A DNA stretch of 64,000 nt from Bilabrum cf. latius. Lineage: Eukaryota > Bigyra: Bicosoecida > Bigyra > Bicosoecida. The stretch is taken from the NCBI GenBank assembly GCA_965178125.1, contig OZ237746.1, forward strand, positions 806,001 to 870,000. The letters run 5' to 3'. The notes beneath the pieces are model-generated. The model was not told where the DNA came from. It ran no database searches and saw nothing but the letters and a program-made list of their open reading frames with translations. Shown piece by piece: positions 10,977 to 23,156 of this stretch (its first letter is position 1; every line of letters starts with the position of its first letter). The position numbers and the translations under genes were made by a program.

Positions 10977-13900
10977 ATGTCGGTCGAATCCACGTCGGAT
11001 GACCAGGTCATGTTCAATGCACGAGATGGGATGGAGATCTCCGCAGAGGATGAAATGAATGCAAAGAAACTGCGCGAGAGAGCGCCAGATGCTGTCGATT
11101 TGGCAACAGCAGAGCTTCGCGACGATAGGATGAACGGCATGAAGACGAGCTTTCGCGAAGTGCCCGACAGCGTGCTCTGGGGTCCGTCTGCAGACCTTGA
11201 AATGTGGACAGTGATGGCATCAGGCCGCGAGCTCCACCGCATCGCGCGTTTCAACGCGCAGAAGGAAGCGGCGGCCCGGCGCAGACTTGCCGAGCGCGAC
11301 TACCACCGCTCGCGACAGGGATACCCCCAGCTGGAGGGGAGCGCGATAGATGCGCCACAATCGAATTAGCAAGGAGGATTCAATGAAAGTTTCCGCTACA
11401 ATTCCCCAGGGGACGGTGGAACGGGCCGGTCCGCGCCCCTGCCGCCCATCGCGTCCGCTCGCTCCGGGACAGGTGTGACGATTGACCTCGCGCGGTCCAC
11501 GGCCTGGGACGCCGAAACCGACATGAGGCAAGGAGACACTCATCACACCGGCCTGGACCGAGGCTCCTCGTCATCGTCCTCGGTGCAGTACCTGGGTTCC
11601 AGGACCGGGGCTGGACCGGGGGGAGTGCCAGGGGGGGGAGTGTCCTTCGGGGGCGCCGGGGGCACACCAGGTGGGGGCGCCTCAAACCGCAAATAGGCAT
11701 GGGGCACGCCAAGGGCCGGGGCTGGGGCTGGGGTGCAGGGAACAACCGGGGCCCTGCATGCGTTTTCCGCCTCCTTACCTGCGCCAGCCACTGGCCATCA
11801 CGGTCAGCACGACACCGGCGTTGCGCTGCGACGGGCAGGAAGCGCACGTTCATTGGCTCCCCTTGGCGGATCCACGGCAGGAGGAAGGTCGGGTTTGGGA
11901 GCGGCAGGCGCTTCGGCTGGAGCCGGCGGGGTCCCCGGTCCGAATCCCTTCGCGCCGGTGGAAAAAGGAGGCCTTGGGATCGGGGTGACATACGGCTCCG
12001 AATCCAAGTCCCAGGGAACAAGCCGGCGGGTGCGCCGGGGCTTCACCACGGCGGGCGCTGTGGTGGCACCGGTGCTGGACACTTTGGCCACGGCGGATGC
12101 GCCCCCTGCCCCCGCCGAGGACGATCAGTTCTGCGAAGAAGTCTGCGGTGCCATCAAGTGCGCGGGGCTGGAGGGGGCGAGCGACGCCGACTTCAAGGCG
12201 GCTTCTGACAGCGCATGCGGGATGCTCAGGGTACTGGAGGCGGGGCACTGCGGAGATCTCACGGACGTGGGACTCAGGGCCGTCGCTTTGGGTAGCCCGC
12301 GGCTGGAGGTGCTGGACGTGAGCGGGTGCAAGGGGGTGGCTGGGCCGGGGCTGGCTGCGGTGGCGGATCACTGTTCCCTGCTGCAGGTCCTGAAACTGAA
12401 CGAGCTGCCGAGGCTGGACACGTGGGTCTGCAACCGGCTCGGGCTCAGCTGCACTGCACTGCGGGTGCTGGAGGTCTCGCAGGTCATGGCTCTGACAGAC
12501 GAATCGCTGGACCGGATGGTGAGAGGGTGCAGCGCACTGCGGGAACTCCGGATCGCGCGGTGCGCGCAGGTGACGGACCAGGGTGTGATGAGTGTGGCGA
12601 ACGCGTGCCCTCGGCTTGAGGTGCTGGACGTGAGCAGGAGGCCGCACGACGCGGCCTACGCCATCACGGACACGAGCCTGATGCAGGTGGGGGCTCGGTG
12701 CCCTGGGCTGGTGAGGCTGGACATCAGCGGGTGCGAGAACGTGAGCGACGTGGGTCTGCAGTACATCGGGGAGGGCTGTTCCGGTTTGGTGAGTCTAAGG
12801 GCGAGGGGGTGCGGGATGCTGGCGGACGCGGGCCTGAGGGCCGTGGCGGATCATTGTTCCGGTTTGCAGGAGGCGGCGCTGGGGGGCTGCCGGCGGGTGA
12901 CGGACCTGGGCCTGCGGGCGCTGGCGCAAGGGTGCAGGGAACTGCGGCAGCTGGACCTGGGCGGGCTGTTCCTTCTGACGGATGGGAGGGAGGCCCGGGC
13001 GGATCGGATCATTCGGGAGAACAAGGGCAGGGGCAGGGGCAGGGGCAGGTACGCCGGGAAGAATGGGAGGGGGGTAGGGAGAAAGACCGGAAGCGGGTCT
13101 AGGCGGCAGCGAGGAGGACGAGGTACAGGTGGAGGTGGCAAAAGGGCCCAGGGAACAGGAGTCACAGTGCCGGGGGACCAGCGGGTCCGCAGGGGCAGGG
13201 GCCCAGACCCGCTTCCACCGCCCCCGCAAAGGCTGCTGGAGCAGGGGGCTGGGCTGCTGACGGCGGCGCAGGGAAAGCCGCTGGTGAGGCACCTGGCCGG
13301 GGGCAGGGGTCCAGGGAACAAGGGCGGCGGTGCGATGGGGCGGTCCGGAGGGCGGCTCGGGAGGGCGGGTGCAGTGCACGATGCTGAGAGCAAGGAGAGG
13401 CCGCTTCCCGACTTGGGCATGAGTGTGACGAGTGGAGCCTTGTCCCGGGACACCCTGCCTCATCAGTCCCAGGGACGTGGGGTGGCCCCGGGCTCGTCAC
13501 ACCCTGGCTCGGGCCGCGGTTGGACCGCCGCGGAACTCGAGCACACCCTCCGGACGAAATCCGGAGCCAATTTATCCGAGGCGCTCGCCGCCAGCAAGAC
13601 GGGGCATGGAGGTGGTGTGACGAGTGGACGGATCCGCGCCCCTCCGCTGCCCGTCCCCCCAGAGGTGACGGGCCTGCGTGCCCTAGCCTTCACGAGGGCC
13701 CCCCTCCGGGTATTGAACCTGGGAGGGTGCCAACAGGTGGGTGACGAGTCGCTGGTTCCGCTGTGCCGCGCGTGCGGACCCACACTGACGTCACTGTGCG
13801 TGTCATCGTGCGGAAACCTGACCCCATCCGGACTGGCGCTGGCACTTCCCTCGCTGCCCCGCCTCCGGAAGCTCGTCGCGCAGGACCTACCCGGAGCCGT

Positions 13901-16900
13901 AAATGCGGGGGTGATGGAGGCCGTGGGGGCCGCGGCCACACGAGGGGAGGCATGCTCCCGGCTGTCCCACGCCGATTTCACGCGGTGCACGGGGGTCGTG
14001 GACCTGGGTGTGGCGGCGCTGACCCGGGGGTGCCTGGGCCTAGAACGGCTCATCCTGGACGGCTGCACCCGGCTCACCGACCTCAGCATGTTTTCAGTCG
14101 CGGAGCGGGAGTTCAAGCCCGGCTTGCTGGAGCTCCGGATCGCTGGGATCCCAGCGGTGACGGACACTGGCGTGAGCTGGGTGGCGATGCGGTGCTCCAG
14201 GCTCCTGTGGCTGCAGCTGAAGGGATGCTCCGTGTCCTTGGCGGGTTTAAAGGCCATGTCGGCGGGGTTCCGGGACACGAGGATCCGCAGCGACGACCGC
14301 TGGTTCGGAGTGGTGCCCACGGAGACGGCCCTGAGGAAGAGGAGGATCGAGGAGTACGGGGTGGGCTGGATGGCGGCTCTGCGATTGCAGTCAATCGCGA
14401 GGGGGAGGAAGGCGCGGGCGGTGGTCAGGAGCATCCGCAGGAAGCATGCGGGGCGAAGGGCCGTGGTGCAGCTGCAGACCAAATGGAGGACCGTCATGGC
14501 CAGGAGGCGGGTGGACCAAATGAGGAGGGAGCGAGACACTCGTCACACCGCCAGCGTGCTGGTGCAGAGCTTCTGGAGGCGGTGCATGGCCCGCACTGAG
14601 CTGGCACGGCGCCGGGCCCGCAGGGCGGAAGAGCGGAGGCACCTCGCCGCCGCTCGGATCCAGGCCCTCTGGAGGGGCGTGCTGGCCCGCAGGCAGCTTG
14701 ACAGGGAACAAGAGGAGGCCAGGCGCGACCGCATTGCCCGGCACCGTGCGGCACGCATCGTGCAGAGGGTATGGAGGGGGGTGCTGGGCCGTAGGCAGTT
14801 TGCCCTGCACGCGGCGCGGGTCCGATCCTGGATGGCGCAGCAGGACCGCGCGGCGCGGGAGATGCAGCGCATTGCAAGGGGGCACGCACAGCGCCGCCGC
14901 GTCCGCCGCATGAAGAAGAAGAGCGTGGAGCAAGCCGCCGTCCTGGTGCGCGCCGCGACTCGGATCCAGACGGCGTACAGGGGGCGCCTGGCCAGGCGGA
15001 TCCGGGAGCGGCTGGGGCTTCAGGCCGAGCTTGAGCATGACGCCGCCACGTGCATTTAGGCCAGCTGGCGAGCCAAGCAGGGGCGGCTGGCCTCACACAT
15101 GATCAGGGTGGCTCGGCGGGGCCAGGCGGAGGAAGGGGCGGCTCTGCTCGTGCAGAAGGCGTGGAGGGGGAGGCAGGGGCGGTTCGCTGCTTTTTTGCTG
15201 TCTAGGGCCAGGGCAGAGAAGGAGAAGGAAACGGAGAAGGCGGCTCTGTTCGTGCAGCGGGTGTGGAGGGGGCACCGGGGCCGCAAGGCAGTTGCCGCGA
15301 GGCGGGTGGAGATGATGCGGGCGATGCTCAAGCAGAGGAACGTGTTCATGTGGGCGGCGTCCACGATCCAGAGGGTGTGGAGGGGGGTGCTGGCACGGCG
15401 GAGGGCAGGGGCGCTTCGGGAGGAGAGGGCGAAGAGGTGGGTGCGGCTGCCCATGGACGAGATTGACGATGAAGGTGAGGATGAGGACGAGATTGGTGGT
15501 CAAAGTGGGGAATAGGGTGGGCAAAGCGGCGAGCGCAGCCGGGAGGTGTGGTTCGACAGGAACAGCGGGGAGGTGCGCCGCCGGGCCCCGCAGGAAGTGC
15601 TGGACCTGCTGCCCAAGCCCCAGTGCGACAACTGCGAGAACAGGACGGCGTGGTTCGAGTGCCGGCAGTGCCGGGAGTACTATTGTGACGAGTGTTTCCC
15701 CGCAGTGCACTCCGGCGGCAAGCGCGCGAAGCACGCATTCCGTCCCCTGTTCGACTACTACGGCAGGCGGGTGGACTATGGCGACGGGGACTGGCCGGGT
15801 GCCTGGCCCTCGGAGATTGAGCAAGACGAGGAGAGGGGGTGGCACGCGCGGGTTGCAACTGCTCTGGAGGACGCGCCCCCAGGGTGGGGGGGCGGGGGCG
15901 GGGGCGGGGGTGTGGGGGGTGTTCCCCCGGGGCCCGAAGACCCCCTCTCGGCGTCCATGGGGTCATCTATGTTCGCGGAATCCACCGGTGGAGCAGCAGA
16001 GGTGCGCAGCACCCCCGTCGGGATGGAACACCAGGTGCAGGGGCAGGGGCAAGACACGTGGGGTGCTCCCGGCATGCAGCTGCAGGACACTTGGGGCCAC
16101 GGCAGCATCGCCTCCCAGGGCCACGGTCAAGGGGGGTATGACGAGGGCGATGGGCATGGGGGGTATGACGAGGGCCAGGGTCAAGTGGGGTATGACGAGG
16201 GCGATGGGCATGGGGGGGCGATGGCGATGGGCATGGGCATGGGCTTGGGCATGGGCTTGGCTGGCGGAGGGGCAGTGTCCCCCGGATCCACCGGTGGATG
16301 GGCGGACGTGACCGGGGGCAGCGCCGCAATGAGCCATGGACTCGGGAATGGCAAGGGCTAGGGGGACGCCTTTGGTGCGCAGGCCACGCAGGCCGCGGCT
16401 CTGGCGGGTCGGGACGACGGCCTCCACAGCGGGACAGCGCACGCCACTGTGGAGGAGAGGGAGGGCGGCAACGATGGGTACGAGAAGAGGCTGGATCCCA
16501 TGGGCGGAGACGTGGTGTACCTGGATACCAAGACCGGGGCGGCCACTCGGAAGAGGCCTGTGTTCTTCGCCACGCCCCGGCCTGACGAGGACGAGGACGA
16601 CGATCTTTTCCTCGGAGATGCGACCGGTGGCGCAGTCGGATCCACGCCCGCCGGTTTGGCCACCCCGAACCGACCCGCGGACGGCCTTTAGCCCCTGGAG
16701 CCAGGGGCGGGCGGCTGGCTCAAGTACCTCGATGACGCGTCCGGGGCCGTGTACTACTTTCACCCCCACACAGGTGCCACCCAGTGGGAGAGGCCAATCG
16801 AGTACTCCACGCCCCGCGATCACCGAGGCAGGGCGGGGGTCCCTGCGCCCAACCCGGCGTCGGCTGCGGCGACGGACGGGATGGGCTGGGGGGGAAATGG

Positions 16901-17270
16901 CCCGGGCGGTGCATCCGCTGCTGTGTCCGGGCACGGTCAGGGTCAGGGTCAGCAGCTGGCTGCGCCTGGCACGGGAGAGTGGAGCAAGTTCGTGGACGAC
17001 TCCTCGGGAGCTGCCTACTACTTCAACGGGAGCTCTGGGGAGACGACCTGGGACCGCCCGGTCGGTTTCGTGACGCCTAGGCTTAGGCATGCTGGTGCGG
17101 ACCACGGAGGTGGTGGTGACGGTGGGAGTGATCAAGGGCACTAGCAGCAACAGTCGCAGCCGGAATGGAGCAAGTTCGTAGACGAGAGCAGTGGCGCCGA
17201 GTACTACGTGCACCTGGTCACGGGCGAGAGCAGATGGGAGAGGCCGGTGGGCTTCGTGACACCGAGGTGA
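10977..17270 (+). CDS. LRR / IQ-motif / B-box / WW-domain scaffold protein, 2097 aa
   Basis: Starts at ATG 10977 (first ATG after an in-frame TAA at 10905) and ends in TGA 17268-17270, crossing TAG codons at 11367, 11694, 15057, 15513, 16359, 16689 and 17142. Domain order: disordered N-terminus; AMN1/F-box-type cysteine-containing LRRs at about residues 404-672 (repeats of the L-x-x-L-x-I-x-x-C pattern); Gly/Arg linker; second LRR block at 897-1105; about eleven IQ motifs at 1133-1480 (e.g. IQRVWRGVLARRR), expected to bind calmodulin or similar light chains; a B-box-like zinc finger at about 1550-1590 (CDNC...CRQC...CDEC...H); then WW domains at about 1914, 2000 and 2064, each with two spaced Trp and a YYF-type core, plus two degenerate WW-like segments. 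WW domains bind Pro-rich ligands. The whole looks like a calcium/calmodulin-linked scaffold, possibly ciliary; that role is inference. The TAG at 15057 falls on the conserved Gln of the eighth IQ motif. Confidence 0.88.
13021..13058. repeat. GGGGCA hexamer run in LRR gene linker
   Basis: Short GGGGCA repeats encode Gly-Arg dipeptides in the disordered linker between the two LRR blocks. Confidence 0.7.
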
Positions 17271-17678
17271 CGACATTTGTACCGTATGGTCTGGAACTAG
17301 ATACATCCGGATTCCTGATTTGGTAGATATGGGACTGCTTTTGTGTTTGTACAGGACCTTGTGATCTGTGCCGGATGACACCACCGGTGCACTGCACTGT
17401 ACGCGGCTGCCGGATGTGATCCATTTTTGTAGGCTATGATAATGAATACTCTGGTTCGTCTATCCAACAAGTCCACATACCCACAAGGGTATAATCTCCA
17501 GTGTCTTGCAATCTCGGCCGGATTGGCCTGGTTGTTCAGCGTCGATTTGCCGGCCGCAATTCTTCTTTTGTGGCGAGCACTTTTGGGGTGGGGTGAATTC
17601 TCTCCGATTTTCACCCCGGTACTGGAGTAACTGGACCAAATCAAACAAATTGCGCACCCTGACTATCTCATCAGTATC

Positions 17679-20600
17679 ATGGCATCAACTGGCCCTGGAG
17701 CTGATAGTATTGATATCAAAGAATCATCGTCTTGTGCAGACTCGGCAGGCCCCGCCCCCAGTCTGTCAGCACGCTTGCTCGAGATCTACCTCAAGACGAA
17801 GTCGGGCACAGCTGCATAGCGACATCAGTTGGCCCAAAGCATCCTGGACAGATGCACCAAGACTGTCAAGGGTCCATGCATACTTCGACACAGCGGACTC
17901 GGGACTGTCTTCCGGGTTGCTCTTCCAGCAAACAGCGAAGATGCTGCTGCTGCTGGCGAAGAAGCCCCGCCTGAGTCTGACCATTTCTTAGTCAAGGCAG
18001 CCTTCCACTGGGGACAGCCCACATGCAAATCAGAAACCATCACCATGCAGAAAGAGATCGATGTGCTCGGTGGATTGCCAGAGCACCGCAACCTGCCCCG
18101 CATGCTGTTCGAATACGTGTGCGAGCCTCCCGTGTGGATGGTGGAGCTGCTGCCTGATCCTAGATCGGCGTGCGATGATGGCGGCGATGCTAGCCCGCTA
18201 CCAAAGGACTCATCGACCGCTGGTGCCGCACCCATGCAGCCCCGCAAGATCCAGATGGTGGGCATGGAGCTGCTCGAGAGAACGCTGCGTGACCACCTGC
18301 AGATCGAGGAGGGGGATGAGCCGGGGTCCATGCCTGACGATGTGCTGGTGCATCTGTCCAGGGATATCGCGGAGGGCGTGCATCACCTGCTGCAGCATGG
18401 GGTGGTGCACCGTGACCTGAAGCTGGACAACGTGATGTGGGACTCGAAGGGGGGTCCGGAGGGGGTGGGGCGGGCGGTGCTGATCGACCTGGGGTGCTCG
18501 TTGCGTGTGCCGGTAGATGGAGCCGGGGCATCATCTGGGATTGCAGGACCCAGTGATACAGGTGCTGCGTCTTCTGCCAGCTCTGGTGCCGGCATTGATG
18601 ATGCTAGTGCTGGGGCTGGGGCTGGGGCTAGTGCTGGGGCTGGGGCTAGTGCTGGGGCTGGGGCTAGTGCTGGGGCTGGGGCTGTAGCAGCTGTGGAGGA
18701 GGCTCTGGATCGAGTCACGTACGGGCAGCTGAAGGATGGTGGAGACAGGCTGGGCGGCAATCAGTCCCACATGGCCCCTGAGGTGCTGGACGGCTGGCAC
18801 AGGGGTGACATGGGCGACATGGACGCTCGTGTACCCTTCGGCAAGCAGGCCTCATGGGGTCTGGGCGTGCTGCTGCACGAACTGGCCACGGGAGGGCAGC
18901 ACCCGTTCGGGGACTCGTATCCTGCTGAGCTGCAGGACGGGATCAAGCCTATCTCCGGGAAGCTGGGAGCTGCATTGCACGCATGCAAAGCTCCAATGGC
19001 GGGTCACGATGTACTGGTGGGGCGTCCTGGGTGGTATGCGGACATGGTGCGTGGCTTGCTGTGCATGGATCCCGGGGACGGGATGGGCGTGCATGAGGCG
19101 GTGCGGGTGCTGCGATCGGTCGGGGCATGCGGTGCACCGGTACCATCTGCAGCTGATATCAAGGCCTGGCTGCCTGCTTTGCTCGCTGGTGGGGCCGAGT
19201 GCGACTCAGCGGTGGCCAAGGTGAGGGAGGTCGTGGATGGGCTGGTGGCGAGGGGGGACTGGGATGGGGTGTATTGGGTGCTGTGGCAGCTGCGAGTGGA
19301 GTCGGGTGTAAAACATCCCAAGGAGTTCCAAGAATTGCCCCGGCTGCTGCTCGATGAAGTACGTGCTGCTGTCAGGGACCATGTGCTGACTGACGAAGGC
19401 GAGCTGAAGAGAATCGTGAGGGGGCTAGGATCGGATGGGGATATGAGTCCATCTATGGCCGCATTCCTGGTCTGGTAGATGTGCTTTAAAAATACAAAAG
19501 CACAGACTGGTTTTGTGGCTGCGGGTGCATTGGGCACGCTGGTACGTTTGCTTGGATCCGACAAGGGCAAGCAGGCGGAGCTTGCCGCTAGAGCGCTATT
19601 CAATGTCGCTTCTAGATTGGATGGCTTAAGGTAGGCCGTGGTGGATGCCGGCGCATTGGGAGGTCTGGTTGCGCTGCTCGAATCCAGCAAGGGCGATGAG
19701 GCGGAATGCGCAGCTGCGGCTCTGATGAATATTGCTGCTGGATCGAATGAGCGGGCGGTGGCCGTGGTAGATGCAGGTGCATTGGGGGGCTTTGTTGCTC
19801 TGCTCGGATCGGACAAGTGCCAGGCGGCGGCAATTGCAGCTGGAGCTATCAGGCATATCACCGCTAGATCAGATGACCTCAAGCGGGCCTTGGTGGATGC
19901 TGGTACGTTGGCAGGTCTGGTCGCTCTGCTTGCATCTGACAAGGGCAATGTGGCGGAATGTGCAGCCGCGGTGCTTTGCAACATTGCTGCTGGATCGAAT
20001 GAGCGTGCGGCAGCCGTGGCAGATGCAGGTGCCTTGGGTGGTTTAGTTGCGATGCTCGGATCCGAGAAGGGGGAGGAGGCGGAATAGGCAGCTTGGGCTC
20101 TTGGAAGCATTGCTGATGGATCCGTTGACCTGACGCAAGCCGTGGTGGACGCCGGCGCATTGGGAGGTCTGGTTGCGATGCTCAGATCGGAGAAGGGGGA
20201 GGAGGCGAAATAGGCAGCCAGATCTCTTGTAAGTATTCTTATATCTGGAACTGATGACCATCGACAGGCCGCGGTCGATGCCGGCGCATTAGGAGGTCTG
20301 GTTGCTCTGTTCGGATCGGACGAGGGCGAAGAGGCGGCATGGGCATCTTTGGCTCTATCGGATATCGCTGGTGGCTCGAATGACCTGAAGAGGGCTGTGG
20401 TGGACGCTGGCGCGCTGCTAGGCTTTGTTGCACTGCTTGGATCAGGCAATGATAGGAAAGTAGTGAATGCGGCCTGGGCCTTGGGTGGTATAGCAGCTGG
20501 ACCGGAGGACCTCAAGCGGGCTGTGGTGGATGCCGGCGCATTGGGAGGTCTGGTGCCCCTGCTTGGATCGGAAAATGGGAAGGAGGCGGAATGCGCAACT

Positions 20601-22265
20601 TTGGCTCTAAAGAATATCGCTGCTGGCTCGAATGACCTGAAGAGGGCTGTGGTGGACGCTGGCGCGCTGCTAGGTTTTGTTGCGCTGCTTGGATCAGGCA
20701 ATGATAGGAAAGCAATGTTTGCAGCTTGGGCCCTGGATGATATAGCAGCTGGACCGGAGGACCTCAAGCGGGCTGTGGTGGATGCCGGCGCATTGGGTGG
20801 ACTGGTGTTCCTGCTTGGATCTAGCATAGATGAGGCCACTTCTGCGACTGATGTGCTGTTTAAGATCACGCGGGGATCGGATGCTTTGAAGCAGGCTGCG
20901 GTGGATGCAGGTGCTTTGGATGGGCTGATAGCCATGCTTGGATCCGACGATAGCGACAATGTCGAAAGCAGCGCTCTGGTGATTCGCAACATTGCACTTG
21001 GATCTGTGATGCAAAAGGAGGCAGTCGTGCACGCAGGTGCGTTGGGGGGCCTGGTTGCACTGCTAGGATCCGACAATGGCAGAGAGGCTGGGTTGGCTGC
21101 TGAGGCACTAGGTTGTATCGCAGATGGATCGGATGCTTTGAAGCAAGCCGTGGTGGATGCCGGCGCGTTGGGAGGACTGGTGGCTCTGCTGGAGTCCAAC
21201 AAGGGTGAGGAGGCGGAACGGGCTGCTAACACCTTAAGAATTGTGTCACTTGGAGAAGGAGAGCAGAGTCAGGCCGTGGTGGATGCTGGTGCGTTGGGTG
21301 GACTGGTGGCTCTGCTTGGCTCGGACAAGGGCAGGAAGGCGGAGTTGGCCACTGTGGCACTTTGTAGTATCTCAGATGGATCGGATGCTTTGAAGCAGGC
21401 CGTGGTGGATGCTGGCGCTTTGGGAGGACTGGTGGCTCTGCTTGGATCCGACAAAGGCATTGGGGCTTCAATCACCCTGGGCAGTATTGCCAAAGGACCG
21501 GATGGATTGAAACAGGCCGTGATTGATGCTGGTGCACTGCATGGGCTGGTGGCTCTGCTTGAGTCCGACAAGGGTATTGGGGCGGAATTGGCTGCTAATA
21601 CTCTACTAATTGTGTCACTTGGGGAAGAAGAGCGGAGTCAGGCCGTGGTGGATGCTGGTGCGTTGGGTGGTCTGGTGGCTCTGCTTGGCTCGGACAAGGG
21701 CAAGGAGGCGGAGTTGGCCACTGTAGCACTCGGTGGTATCTCAGATGGATCGGATGCTTTGAAGCAGGCCGTGGTGGATGCTGGCGCTTTGGGAGGACTG
21801 GTGGCTCTGCTTGGGTCCGACAAGGGTGAGGAGGCGGAACGGGCTGCTGCGGCACTCGTTAGTATTGCTGCTGGACCGGATGCTTTGAAGCAGGCTGTGG
21901 TGCAAGCTGGCGCTTTGAAGGGGCTGGTGTCGCTACTTGGATCAAGCAGCAGCGAGGAGGCTGGATATGCTGCCAAGGCACTTGCAATAATCACATATGG
22001 TCCTGACGCTTTGAAGCGGGCCGTGGTGGATGCAGATGCGCTGGGCGGGCTGGTAGAATTGATCCGATGGGACAAAGGCTTTGAAGCCGTGCAAGCTGCC
22101 ATTGCCCTGTAGGGAATCTGGAGAGGGTCGAATGATTTGAAAGAGGCTGTGATCGCCGCTGGTGCAATACCGAGGCTCACTCAAATGAGAGACCAGGGTG
22201 ATGGAGAAGTGGCTCATACAGCACGAAGGGCTCTGGAGGAAATCGACCCGGATGGATGTGACTGA
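17679..22265 (+). CDS. Protein kinase fused to ~22 armadillo repeats, 1528 aa
   Basis: Starts at ATG 17679 in a good context (A at -3, G at +4) and ends in TGA 22263-22265; TAG (Gln) at 17817, 19476, 19632, 20085, 20211 and 22110. The kinase domain spans about residues 70-470. Visible motifs are a candidate ATP-binding Lys in FLVKAAF (residue ~106), the catalytic loop HRDLKLDN (~244), DLG in place of DFG (~270), and APE (~366). An Ala-Gly-Ser repeat (18597-18690) is inserted in the activation region between DLG and APE. The TAG at 19476 would end the protein right after the kinase; in frame beyond it come about 22 armadillo-type repeats of ~42 residues with the core VVDAGALGGLVALLGSDKG. These should form a superhelix that binds partner proteins. 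Substrates are unknown. The catalytic residues suggest an active enzyme. Confidence 0.88.
18597..18690. repeat. 18-bp tandem repeat (Ala/Gly/Ser) inside kinase domain
   Basis: Tandem units of GCTAGTGCTGGGGCTGGG encode Ala-Ser-Ala-Gly-Ala-Gly. They lie between the DLG motif and the APE motif of the kinase, an unusual place for an expandable repeat. Confidence 0.85.
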
Positions 22266-23156
22266 TTGAATGAATCCAGTGGATAATAAAGAATCTGGGA
22301 AGCGCTGCTCCTGAGCGCCCGAATAGCACGCGGCTCGATTGCCGCACTTGTTTCTCATCCGCATGTGGTCTGATGCCCCCCCCGCTCCCTGATCCGAGTC
22401 AAACTTGTGCGGCATGTGCTGAACAACACTCGTTGCAGCACATGCCACACAAGTTCTGACACAACACATCCGGATCCGATCTTTGTTATATGTACTCGGA
22501 CATCAGGATTGAAGCAACGGGGAGCAGAGGTGAGACGGAAGACGAGGCGGGAGGACAGGAGGTGGAGAAGAAGAGGGGGACACCGGCACAGGCGACGACA
22601 GTGCGGTGTCAACAGGGAGAACACAACGGGAGGAATGGGGGCTCCAGGTGCAAGGCACGAGGGAGACGCGGGTGGCAGCGGACTGCATGGCCAGCAGCAC
22701 GCAGAAGGCCAACAGGTGGGTGGACAGATGGGGCGCACGGCAGGTCGGCCAGGACCGGCGCGTGCAAGCTGAAAGGATAGGGCCAAGGTGGCGATGCTGG
22801 GAGCAAAGCACACGGTCCCTAGGGCGGGGAACAGGAACAGGAAGCCATGTGGCGACGAGGCCAGTCGGGTGCATGGGGAAAGTGGTGTGTACATTCGTAG
22901 TGTCAGATGAATACCGCATTCAGGTGGACCGGTGAAGAACCAGTCGTTCGGGGTGAAGCCCAGTGAGTCCGCGGGACCGGGGGCAGGAATTTTTGCCAAC
23001 CAGTGGGGTTTGCAGCAGCCGTGAAGATGAGCCAATGGGTGTGGTTGAAGGAACAAATCTGATCTGTAGTCTAGGTTCAATATTCGAATGTTTACCGCAC
23101 CTCATCTTACCAATCTGTTGGGTAATTGCCATCCCTGCTGCACACAGAGCTGCTAG
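22266..23156. other. Convergent intergenic region, 891 bp
   Basis: Lies between two convergent stop codons. An AATAAA element at about 22287 could be the polyadenylation signal of the kinase-ARM gene. A 241-codon frame on the minus strand (22355-23080) is Cys/Pro/Leu-rich and matches no recognisable domain, so I treat the region as non-coding. Confidence 0.5.

Noticed and set aside
19004-21232. 742-codon minus-strand frame opposite the armadillo repeats
   Set aside because: A mirror of the repeat array (Ser/Pro/Ala-rich). The plus frame matches armadillo repeats.
22355-23080. 241-codon minus-strand frame in a convergent spacer
   Set aside because: Cys/Pro/Leu-rich composition typical of a chance frame opposite GC-rich DNA; no domain, no ATG-led conserved start.
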